DNA of 64,000 bases from Erpobdella octoculata (taxonomy: Eukaryota; Annelida; Clitellata; Hirudinida; Erpobdellidae). Below, piece by piece: positions 46,866-58,600 of this stretch; positions within the stretch are counted from its first letter, which is position 1; every line of letters begins with the position of its first letter. The notes beneath the pieces are model-generated. The model saw only the letters and a list, made by a program, of their open reading frames with translations, made no database searches and was not told the origin of the DNA. A program made the position numbers and the translations under genes. The DNA is taken from assembly GCA_963978895.1 (NCBI GenBank), contig OZ022241.1, positions 8,142,802 through 8,206,801 on the forward strand, given 5' to 3'.

Positions 46866-47060
46866 CTAGCGGTGTTACCCGGCGTTGCTCGGGAGTTTTT
46901 AGAGTTTTTTTATCGTTTTTCTCTAGCTCCCGTTTTATTCCCCGTTTTCTCTCCCGCTCCCGGTCGCTTTCCCGTTCCCGCTTGCTCTCCCACTCCCGGT
47001 CGCTTTCCCGCTCCCGGTCACTTTCCGGATTCCGGTCGCTTTCCCGCCCCATCTATCTCT
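46866..47060 (-). mobile_element. Inverted Helitron 3' end with minisatellite
   Basis: On the minus strand it ends CCGAGCAACGCCGGGTAACA and then CCGCTAG at 46866, preceded by CGGGAGCGGGAAAGCGACCG-type repeats. It faces the + strand copies, making a divergent pair around the TA tract. Confidence 0.7.
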
Positions 47061-47208
47061 TAATAATTTGTAATAACGCGCAATCGGTCACATTATGCAA
47101 GACTGGGAAGCAAGTCATGGACTTCTTAATATTAAGAAGTCTATTAGTAAGTAATGCCTGTTACGCAATTGTAAACAGTGCTTTGAAAACTTATGCAATG
47201 ATCATGTA

Positions 47209-47308
47209 TAGGCACTTTTGGCCCGGAAGGTTTTTTGGCCCCCTGAGCCGGAGGATCGGAGAAGGAGTCCAAACCTTCTTAACTTTCCAGGCCAAAAGTT
47301 CCTATGTA
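47209..47308. repeat. Short palindromic segment
   Basis: AGGCACTTTTGGCC at about 47209 is matched inverted by GGCCAAAAGTTCCT at about 47291. A second palindrome, CTTCTTAATATTAAGAAG, is at about 47122. These may be ends of a small element; no duplication was identified. Confidence 0.4.
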
Positions 47309-47329
47309 CGACCATCGAAGGTAATTGCG

Positions 47330-48030
47330 TAATAAAATTCAAATTTTGTTTACGTTCACTGTTAGGTATAATTTCACGAAATTTTAAAGATTTGACAAAA
47401 GATTCTTTTATATTGATTTATAAAGCTTTGGTTAGATCCAGATTGGAGTATGCAGTCAGTGTGTGGTCACCATGGAAGAAAAAAGACATAGAAGCCATTG
47501 AAAGAGTCCAGAAGAGAGCAACAAAAATGGTCAAGGCATGCAAGGGATTGAAATATGAAGACAGGTTGAGAATTTTGAAGCTTCCTTGTTTAAAGTACAG
47601 AAGACTGAGAGGGGACCTGATCATGCTCTACAATTTTATTCAAGACAAAGAAGGACGTTTGTGTTTTCCTAATATAAAGATATCAGAAGAAAGAAGAACA
47701 AGAGGTCACAAGTTCAAACTGGAAACACAAAGATTCAACGGCAACTGCAGAAAATATTCCTTCCTGACCAGATCGACTGCAATTTGGAACAACCTCCCTT
47801 CGAAAATCGTAGAAGCCGATCAAGTTAATGAATTTAAAAGATTAATCGACTGTCATTTCGAAATAAGCGACATTATGTACAACTATAAAAAGGATTTTTA
47901 ATAATATATACATACATTTATTTATAGAACATATATATGAACAATATTTTATATAATTCTAGATATGGGCATAGAGACATATAGTTTGCGCCCATCATTT
48001 CCTTTATGTTTATGTTTATGTTTATGTAAC
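47330..48030 (+). pseudogene. 5'-truncated LINE, reverse transcriptase C-terminus (copy 2)
   Basis: The frame from LRSLLGIISRNFKDLTKDSF to YNYKKDF* (stop at 47899-47901) overlaps the 6391 copy and is longer at the 5' side by about 40 codons. The 3' UTR and (TTTATG)n tail are nearly identical, so both come from the same young lineage. Confidence 0.85.
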
Positions 48031-48099
48031 AACGTTTGAAGGCTTCAAGCAACTTTTAGCAAATCTATTTTACATTTTATGGGCTAAAATGAGTTATGA

Positions 48100-48252
48100 A
48101 AGAGTGGAAAAAAATGAGCGCGAGCGGGAACGGAAACGGGAAAGCAAGCGAGAACGGAAACGGGAGAGCAAGCGGGGAAGGAAACGGAAGCAAAAGAGAA
48201 AAATGATAAAAAACCTCTGAAAACCCCGAGCAACGCCGGGTAACCCCGCTAG
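48100..48252 (+). mobile_element. Helitron-like 3' end with minisatellite core
   Basis: AGCGGGAACGGAAACGGGAA-type repeats lead to CCGAGCAACGCCGGGTAACC and CCGCTAG at 48252, followed by T. Confidence 0.75.
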
Positions 48253-48705
48253 TATAAAAATAAGATTATGTGTGTGTGTAAATAACTTATGCGTTGCTAC
48301 ACCATTCATCCGATCGTAATGAAATTTTTACACAAGCTTGAGAGTCAATGGAGGAAGGTTTTAGTGAAAAAAAATTGAAATGAACGGAGCGGAGCGGGAG
48401 AGTGAGCGGGAACTATATATATACATATACACATACATATACATATACATAAATGAGCGGAAACGGGAACGGAAAAGCAACTGGGAGTGAAAGAGCGAGT
48501 GGGAAAGGGAAAGCAAGCAAAAGCGGGAAAGCGACCGAAATCAAAAGAGCAAGCGGGAAAGAGAAAGTGACCGGGAGCGGGAAAGCTACCGGGAGCGAGA
48601 AAGCGACCGGGAACGGGAGAGCAAGCGGGGAAGGAAACGGGTTCGAGCGAGACAAACATTAGAAAAACCTCTAAAAACCCCGGGCAACGCCGGGCACCCC
48701 GCTAG
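48253..48705 (+). mobile_element. Helitron-like element adjoining the previous one
   Basis: It starts directly after the CTAG of the previous copy (TATAAAAATAAGATTATG, lacking TC). It has the conserved GCGTTGCTACACCATTCATC and GATCGTAATGAAAT box, a purine-rich minisatellite (48450-48650) and the 3' hairpin CCCGG-GCAACG-CCGGG followed by CACCCCGCTAG and T. Confidence 0.8.
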
Positions 48706-50186
48706 TTACAATATAAATAATTCAATGTTTTGGATGGAACCTGGTTCAAGCAAATTAAAATCGCCAATCGCTACATATCGTGCCGTGCCTTCTTAAGTTA
48801 TTAGCTTTATTATATCGAGATGTTTTCTTATGAACAATAAATCCAGCAAAACGTTTAATTTATTCGGATCCGTAGGATATCTATGGTCGGATCACATTTA
48901 TGCAGTGGCGGATCTAGACTTCTTTGGGGTGGGGTGCCAAAACGGTGGAGGGGGCCAAAAACGGCAGGGGTGATGCCAATAACAGCGGGATGTGTAAACA
49001 TTGGATCTTAGATGGACCAGTCCCACTGGAAAACAAATGCCGGATGCTAAAAAATTTTCAATTTACTTAAAAAGTAGTCAATTTTTCTTCTGAATTTGGT
49101 CAATTCGAATTTTTTCCCATTTATTTCTGGTAATAAACGGCATTACTCGTGAGGTGAGCCTATCCATCTATTGGTCCAGATTGCAAATATAAATCAAGTA
49201 GTTTTTTCAACACACCCTTCAGCTAATTTCACTAATTGTACTGTACGTAAGTAATGCATATCCATACCATGCTCAACAAATTTGACATCTGTCTGTCTCG
49301 TGTGCATCTCATTAGTCTCAAAATACCTCACACTGAAAATGCAAAAATCTGCAATTCGACACTATTTTTCTATTTACAGTCGATTACGGCAGGTTTTTGT
49401 GAAAAAAATTTGAGATCAGTCATAAAATGAGTGGAGCGTGAGAGCGATTGTGAACGGGAACTGCAGAATGAGCGGGAACGTGAAAGCAAGCGGGAACAAA
49501 AAAGCGACCGGGAACGGGAGAGCAAGCGGTAGAGCCAGGGGGAAGGAAACGGGAGCGAAAGAGAAAAACCCCGGACAACAGCTCAGAATAAAATTTCGGG
49601 AGGATAAAATTAAACCAACCACCACGTTATTAAACTTTAATATTTAAAGCAGTTGAGCCATAGAGGACTATCATTTAAATCTAATTTATAAAATAATAAA
49701 CACATTATACAAAAGATGAGAGTTTCAGATTAACTAGATCAAAACAGAACACGATTCAAGAATATAAGCTAATATCTGACAAAAACAAGTAATTTAAATA
49801 AACAACAACCAACACTACTGAAACCACACACAGCTAAACTGTTCGATACGAATCTGAAAGACTTCTTGATAATGATGGTTGAAGGTGTACGCATTACACT
49901 TGATATAAAAGTAGACTAAAATATAAACAGTTTTCAAAAATTAAACCGAACAATGTGAAATTTCGCGCCATGAAAGACCTATTCAAGGAGCTTGGTGTAA
50001 AATACACAATCAAAAAACAATTATTACGACGATGATCATCATCACCACCATCAATATCATCTAAAGCAATGACCCTATCAATTAATCAGCTAATCTACTC
50101 AGATGAATTATTTCAGTCTATGCTAAAAATAAAATATCATTCACCAAAATTTTAACTACATGATTATTTGGTATCGTTTCCAAGTT
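48706..50186. other. Gene-free interval downstream of the transporter
   Basis: Apart from the truncated Helitron and a hAT-like solo end (CAGTGGCGGATCTAG at 48903), nothing is recognised. The part nearest 50186 would be the 3' UTR of the SLC26A11-like gene; AATAAA-type signals on the minus strand exist but cannot be chosen between. Confidence 0.4.
49375..49590 (+). mobile_element. Truncated Helitron-like element
   Basis: It has GATTACGGCAGGTTTTTGTG, the ATAAAATGAGTGGAGCG box and minisatellite units, ending AACCCCGGACAACAGCTCAG without the CTAG terminus. Confidence 0.6.
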
Positions 50187-52527
50187 TCACTTCAGCAGCC
50201 GTTTGTTTTCATTTTCCTTTTCCTTTTTGTTGCCATCTGGATCATTTTGTGGCTTATCTACCACCTCCAGAGATTGCTTCTTCACCTCTTGGGTCTTTGA
50301 CTGATCACCATCATCATCATCATCATCGATGAAAATTTTCACATCTCCTTCAACTGCCTTCTTTTTCATCACTGAAAGGATAACAAGTTTTATGCAGATG
50401 CCACGCATCGGTCACACGTTTAGGTAAAATATAACCAATAAACTTTTTTGTTCACTTTTTAATAGAATAACAGCTTCATCCATTGAATCAGCAACTGCAA
50501 AATCTCCCTGTTTAACCTTCTGCAGTTTTTCAGCTATAGCTTTCTAGAATAAAAAAAAATCATGAGTGCCATACTTGCATAGAAAATGAATGAACCAGTG
50601 GTAAACACTTACTTCGACGTTCACGAAAACAAATCTGATGTTTTTCTTTTTAAGATCGGAAGCCAAATGTCCAAGGGACTAGAATATAATTAATACGATA
50701 TGATATAATTTGAACCGATCTTTAAATTAAATACTCTTTTAATGAGACCAACTAACCGAGGCGGCAGAAAAGTCCATTTGTGTTACCCGAGAAAAGTCAA
50801 ATATTAAGGACTCTGTAAAAATATTAAGAAAAATTTTTAAGCAAAATTTTAATCTCAAATTGAATATAAATACTGATCCATTTTATTGAACAAAAAAATC
50901 GCATATAATTCAATTACAAGTAAGCCATAAAAAACGAGGTTTTTTCACAAATTCTTCATATTTCAAGATTTGCCAGCTTTTCATTTATTGCATTTTTTTT
51001 AAACAGGATTTTTTTGAATTTATATATGCAAACATTTCTTTAATTTTATCTGATTTGTTTTTGTTTTAAAACATAGATAATTATTATTTTTAATTACAAA
51101 CAATTTTTTTTTAATTTGCAAACTTTAATTGAATGCATTGTCATGAGGAGTGAGCCTAAACTTCAAATTTCAGCTTGATTGGATTATGGGAAGTTAGTTT
51201 ATTTTCACTTTCAAGGTTTGCAAATATTCAAGAAAGCAAGCAAGACCGGTGGCAAAGTTAATATAAGATTAAAAAAGTTATTCAGACCAAAATTAGCTCT
51301 CTCTAGAACTCTCTCTTCAAAATTTTCTGCTCCAGGGAACAAAAGACCCAAGGAAAGGTTGATGACTAGAATGTTTTCCTCAGGTTCGATCTTTCACGAT
51401 TAAATAAATTTCAACGTTACAATTTTTAGGAAAGATTGTTATTATAACATGATGATACCAGTGATGGCAACATCTAATGATAATGTTAGTAGATTCATGA
51501 ATATCGTACTAACCAAACAGTTTAAACATTTAGTAATAAAGTTAATAAAATATTTCAAAAAATATTTAAAAATACATGTAATGATACATTAAGTACAATA
51601 TTAAAAAACACGTCTAATGATACATTTAATAATGCGTGTGAAGTTAGCCTCGAGGCTGGCAATGCTAATTTAAAACAAGTAAATTAAAAACGAATTTTTA
51701 AAACCAATGCTCTTATATGTAATTAAAACACAAATTTTGCAATCAATTTTTTCTTATATTACTCTTTTATTTTATATTAAAGTCGAAATATCTTAATTAT
51801 ATCGAAATATCGAAATTAATTAAAATTAACTAAATTAATTGACTTATTGTAAAACTAATAATTGAATATTGCATTGTCTTCTATTTTGAGCATGTATGCA
51901 AAATTTGAAAAAATCTATCATCAGGAAGTGACTCAAAAATTGATTGCAAGATTTGAAACAGACAGAGAAACAGAGACGACGAGTTAATAAAAGCATTGGT
52001 AAAAAAAACAAATTGCTTGCCCTGGGGCTGTGCTATACATTGTTGGATGGGGTATAAAAAATGAAATCGAATGGTATATTTGGATTGTCTTCGGTTCAAC
52101 AAATAAAAAAGTTAAAAGCGAAAAACGACGATTTTCCGCCGAAAATTGCATAAAATCAACATTGGCTCTACTTTGAGAAAATCGATCTTTTTTTATACCC
52201 CATCCAACAATGTATAGCACAGCCCCAGGGCAAGCAATTTGTTTTTTTTTAATTAGCATTGCCAGCCTCGAGGCTAACTTCACACACGTCATTTAATACA
52301 ATATTTAAAAACACATGTAATGATAAATTTAATAGAATATTTAAAAATACATGTAATTATACATTTCCTAACTTTTCAATGAAAAAAATGAAATGATAAC
52401 GAGAAATAGCTTCTATATCACACAGCAAATGTTTTGTTACCATATCTTCAGGCAAGCCACATTTTAATTGAGATCCTTCAACTTCAATGCTGATATTCTC
52501 AAGAGGATAGATCTGAATAGAGAGAGA

Positions 52528-52625
<98 letters not shown>

Positions 52626-55600
52626 GTATATAATATTGATAGCTATAGTTATAGTCGTCGAGCAGGTGATGATGATAGTGACGGCAAGAAGAAAAAAAGT
52701 AATAAAACTTCAATAATGCAGGTGACTGAAAGTGCAGAAGGTTTTATTGACTCACCTGTATGTCTGGCTTGGCCCACGGGTGAAGTAAAAACAAAAGTGA
52801 AACTGCCACACCTATGAGGATTCCATACTTGAAAAGATAATGATATTATTAAATAAACATACGAAATATATGATAAATAAATAGATAAGATAAATATGAG
52901 ATTAAATAAACAGATTATAATATAAATAAAAGATAAAACAAGTAGACAGAAGATAATAAAAACGTTAGTAATACAACAGGAATGCTCAATGTACCTCGAA
53001 ACCAAACAGTAGACTTATGAAAAATGTGGCAAACCAGGGTATGAGATCCGATTCTGGGAAATACAAAAAACAATAAATTAATTCATTAACATAAAATCAA
53101 TAAAAATATATCAAAAATAAATTATCATATTCATTTATTTAATTTTAAAAATGTAAAGAAACTGAAGCCAATGAAATTTAAAAATTCCAAATAAACAAAT
53201 GAAATACAAGAATAAAAATAATAATATGTAACTCATGATGTCCAACGAAAGCAAAACTAACTGTTTATGATCCAAAGTTGTTTTATCATCGAGAAATCAA
53301 CAAGATCAGTGACAGCCATCATGATGACAGCAGCCAATCCGGGTGTTGGAATGTAATAGAAAACTGGAGTTAGGAATGCCAGTGCCAATAAAACGAGAAA
53401 TCCTGAAAATAATTGATTTTTTAAAACGATTGCTTAAAATTCGTTTATTTAACTTGCCTCTATTCTAAAGAGTTGAAAAGCTAAAAAATGTAATCAAGCT
53501 GAAATATAAAATAAAAAATGATAAATACAAATAGATAAAATCAGACAAAAAAGCAACATCGAGAGTCATTTATTGTCGAAATGATTTATTATAAAACATT
53601 TTAAAAATATTTCAATGTTCAAAAGGCACTCTGCTACAAATCAACAAGATATTTGTAAATGTATTTATCGCCAAAGTTATTATTAAAAAAATAACTTCAC
53701 AAGAACAAACCAGTAACAATGTTGGCAGCTGGAGTTCTTATGCCGCTCTGTGCTGCCACAGCACTCCTGTAACCAAATCAAAATCATGTGATTTTTCATA
53801 TATTCTGTTAAATGAACCAGTGAGTCAAAAATACTAAAGAATTAACAATACCTTGAGAAGCTACCAGTTACTGGATAAGCAGAGACAAAAGATCCTAGAA
53901 TGTTTGAGACTCCTATTTAAAAAAATTAACGTCATAGTTATTTGGAAAAGTTTTGAGGTTAGTAATGATATTCCCATTTTTTTATTATGACAATTCAATA
54001 AGATTTGAAGTTTATCATGACATTTGTATCTTGCATGATGAAGCAACAATTTATCAAGAAATTGTAACATTGCAGTGTGATGTATGTTACATCCAAGCAG
54101 AATGATGTAGGTTACATTCAAGCAGTATGATGTATGTTACATTACAGCAGTGTGATGTATGTTACATTCAAGCAATATGATGTAAGTTACATTCAAGCAG
54201 TATGATGTATGTTACATTCAAGAATGTGATGTTACATTCAAGCAGTGTGATTTATGTTACATCAAAACAGTGTAATGTATGTAACATTCAAGCAGTGTGA
54301 TGTATGATACATTCAAGCAGTGTTATATATGTTACATTCAAGCAGTGTTATGTATGTTACATCCAAACAGCGTTATGTATATTACATTCAAGCACTGTGA
54401 TGTATGATACATTCAAGCAGCATTATGTATATTACATTCAAGCACTGTGATGTATGTTACATTCAAGCAGTGTTATGTAGGTTACTTTCAATCAGTGTGA
54501 TGTATGTTACATTCAAGCAGTGTGATGTAGGTCACATTCAAGCTCAAACCTTGTAACCACTTCCATACCGATCCATGTTTTATGAAAAAATCCACATGCA
54601 TAACTTTGTAATAAAACCAAAACATATTAAATGCCAAACAGTAAATTTGAGACACCGTAATCAAATGATTGGAAATGATTATGATCCAATAAAATGATGC
54701 AAAACATGAAACATAAAATCGGATAAATAAATAAATACGAGATACTGGCAAACCAGATGCAAATAATTAGTCTCATCATATCAACAAAGTGATACACAAT
54801 CTCCTCACCAAGGGCAAAAAACTCCTGGTCCGCATCCACTTTGTAAGAATTTTTCTTTCCTTTTTTGAATTAAATGTATTCATATTTTCATCTACCTTAT
54901 TAATTATTCATGAAGTGATATAATAAATCAAAGTTTTTTTTAGAAAGATGGTCGATATCAAAAGTCCAGAATATTAAACAACATGTTCAATGAAACACAA
55001 GGTTCAAAGGTTTATAAATCCCTATAAATACGTTTTTTAAATCTATTTACTACAATTTCACTCTATGAAAATGCACAGAAGCCAATAAATAAATAAAACA
55101 CCAACCAAATGCTTTCCCGATGGCAATCACTTCTATGAGTCCAACAAGTGGAGTTATGACAGACCCGATTCCCAATTTCTATAAAAAAAAAAATTTTTTT
55201 AATTTTTTTAACAATAGTAAAAAAAACTGCCAACAGTTAATACTGAGATAGATTTAAATGTAAATAAATAAAAACAAACCTGGAATGACTCAGACGGTGT
55301 GAGAGTGACGTTGTTGGCGAGATCGATGTAGAACGAAGGAGGAGAAAAAGGAGGAATTCCTGAAGTGATGTTTCCCGTCAGAGTAAACGGTTTCAAGTCG
55401 TAATGTAACAGAACTGCTGCGACTGTCGACGCTACAAAGATCGTAATGGCGTTGCGAGCTGAAAATTTAAATACAAATGATGTATATATTATTCATTTTC
55501 TTTGATACCCAGAAATACAGAAATATTTATAACAATATTGTGACAAAAAATTTTTTTTGAGAGCTAGTAATAACCAATATAACTGACGTTCTTTATGACT

Positions 55601-58600
55601 GGTCACGATATCTCCAGCAAACAAACTGCAATATTTTATATTTGTTCTGGCCGTCAAGTTCTGGGTCTAAGGTCAAGTGTTTGACCTCTTGACACCATCA
55701 GTCTAAATCCACCAGTTGTATATAAATATATACATACATGACACATATATCTGGTAGACTGTGAACTACCGTGCCACAGGTGAAATGTTCAACCTGTCAA
55801 GTCAAGTCAAGCCTTATACAATTCTCAGCAAGAAAAAAATTAAAAGACATTATTTTTTTTTGGCAGTGGTCGGCAGCTCAGTCGGTAAGATCGCTCGTAT
55901 CTTGGCAAGGCGGTGTTGGTGATGACAAGCAGACCAGGTACAATTCCTTCGTGAGTCAAGTATATAAATAAACAAAAATAAATTTCGATAACAATGACAA
56001 ACACCTGTGCTGATGAAGTTTATAGTCGCCATCAAGTTTGTACTTTCAAATTTGACAGTTTTCAGTTTCTGTGAAAAAAACAAAAGTGTTACGTAAACTG
56101 CTGATCACGTTAATGAGTCGGGAAGTTGCTAAAAAATAGAAATTAAATTGAAAACCTTCAGAAGAAATAGAAATATCATGCAAACGAGTCCAAGCGTGAA
56201 ATCCATCCACCTGTTTCAAGACAAAACGATGCTCAAAGATGACTCAAAAATTTCAAATAAGTTTAAATTCACATTTAAAAAGTATTTTCTGCTATTAAAT
56301 AATTTGAATGATTGATTATATTAAAAGAATGAAAATAAATAAAATTCAGCAATCAATTTCTTTTTTTTGTGCAAATTATTAATTGTGTGTAAATAAAACA
56401 AGACTTTCTGTGTCTCGGGGATCTTCACGATGGTCCAATACAATTGACGAGCAAAATCTCTCGGAATTCCACTCAAGCCAAGCCATTTCTGAAAATTAAA
56501 AAAAAAAATCTTGAACACAGTATTATAGCAATAGCAATAATCTATACATATAAAAATGAGATTATGTCTGTCTGTTTGTGTGTTCTTTATGCATTGCTAC
56601 ACAATTCATCCGATCGTAATGAAATTTTCATACAACCTTGAGAGTCAATAGAGGAAGGTTTTTGTGAAAAAAAATTAAAATCGGTCAAAGAATGAGTAGG
56701 GCGTCAGAGCGAGCGAAAATGGAAACTAGAGAATGAGCGGGAACAGGAAAGCAAGCGGAAACAGAAAAGCGACAGAGAGCGGAAGAGTAAACGGGAAAGC
56801 GAAAGCGACTGGAGAGCAAGCGGGAAAGCGATTGGGAGCGGGAGAGCAAGCAGGAACAGGAAAGCAACCGGGAGCGGGAAACCAAGCAGGGGAGGAAAAG
56901 GGAGCAAGAGAGAAAAACCTCTAAAAACACTGGGCAATGCCGGGTACCCCGCTAGTAATAATAATAATAATAATAACCACAACAGTAAACAACAATAAAC
57001 ATACTTACTAAAATCAACATACGTTTTCAACAAATAATTTCATTTTTAATACATCGAATTTTTTATAAAAAAAATCTTGAAAAGCAATTTATTGCAAAAC
57101 ATCATACAAGTTTCTAATCAACAGATTTGTCAATTACAAAGGTAAAACAATGGAAATAAACATCACATAAAATTAAATGAGATTTTACAGCACTGAAAAT
57201 AATATTGTAAATTTTTATTTGGCCAACAAAATTTTAAACATATTTTTAAATGCTCTTATTTAACATCGCTTATCTGTCGGACACTGACCTAATCAATGAA
57301 TAGAATCAAGTCAAACCAACTCGAATAGGCGTGTTAAGGCGAGGTGCTTTAAAGAAAGAGATATTGGGTTCAAATCCCATCAGAACCATCTTCTTGTTTC
57401 TTATTTATTACTTCAGGATATCCTTTTTACGAATTACCAATGAATGATTAAAATATTACTGACATCAATTAAATGATAATAATTTATTCATTGATATTTC
57501 ATAAGAAAAGTGTAATCATTTAGTTATTTCATCACACAGGATTCCCTGTACGACAATTCAGTGCAGTAAGTTTAAGCTTGACTCTGTAAGTAATAAGTTC
57601 TTGGATCAAACATCAGCAAGATCCACTGCTCCCTCCCAAACCCGATGACCACAATAACCTCCGTATGCTTGGTCACAGTCGGCAACTCTCACTTAGGCAG
57701 GACATCCACTCTCAATCATAATGAATTTATAACACAAACGCTCTTTAAAAACTCGGACATCTCTTCATGAACCATCTCGATTTACTTATCTCTTTCTTTA
57801 TTGAATTCTAACATTTTCATTTAATTTTTACTATGCTTTTTCTTCTATTAGCTTCACCTGTTTGTTTGGTAAAAATCTATCAATCGAATTTTGACCACTT
57901 CCAATCGATTTTTTACTTCAAATTTTGCACATAAATGTACTTTTGAAGACAATACAAGAATTCTGGGTCGTCATTTGGTTATTCCCTCCACAGATTTTCA
58001 AAACAAAATTTTTTTTTGAAAATTAAATAGCATGGTCTATATAAGTATTTTTTACTTGTTATTCCATGTTTTTATATTATTTTTTTGGTATGTATAAATA
58101 ACAAATCAAACAAAAAAACTAAATATTTGCATATACATATGCAATTATATGTTTGTGTGCATGCATGCGAGCATACATATAGATGTATGCATGCATGTGT
58201 GTGCATATGTAATTTATTCGTGCTATGATCCTCTACATTCTCACAGATCAATATCTCATTAATAATTTGGTGACAGTTATTCATAACAACTGTGCATTTG
58301 CATTTAATCACTCTGATAGATTGAGGTTGTATGATGCTTTAAGATAAACTGTTATTTGACATTTATACAAATTACAAATTTTGTCCAGAGAAATAGCATT
58401 CATGTGTGCATATGTGTGCATGCGTGTGCATTAAGAATTAAACTAACTTTAACTTGACTGAAAACAATAGCCAGAGCTGCTGCAGTGGTGAAACTGTTGA
58501 TGATTGTATGAGATATAAACTCCACAAGAAAACCTAGAAAACATGAAATGTATACAAGAAAGAAATTTACATATATTTATCAATATATATATATATATAT

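Noticed and set aside
46813..47063. Arg/Ser/Pro-rich reading frames (also 48345-48662, 49416-49647, 56685-57033)
   Set aside because: They come from the Helitron minisatellite read in several frames and on both strands; no start context or homology.
57325..57395. Functional tRNA-Ser or tRNA-Leu gene
   Set aside because: T-arm is good but no acceptor stem or anticodon arm can be formed.
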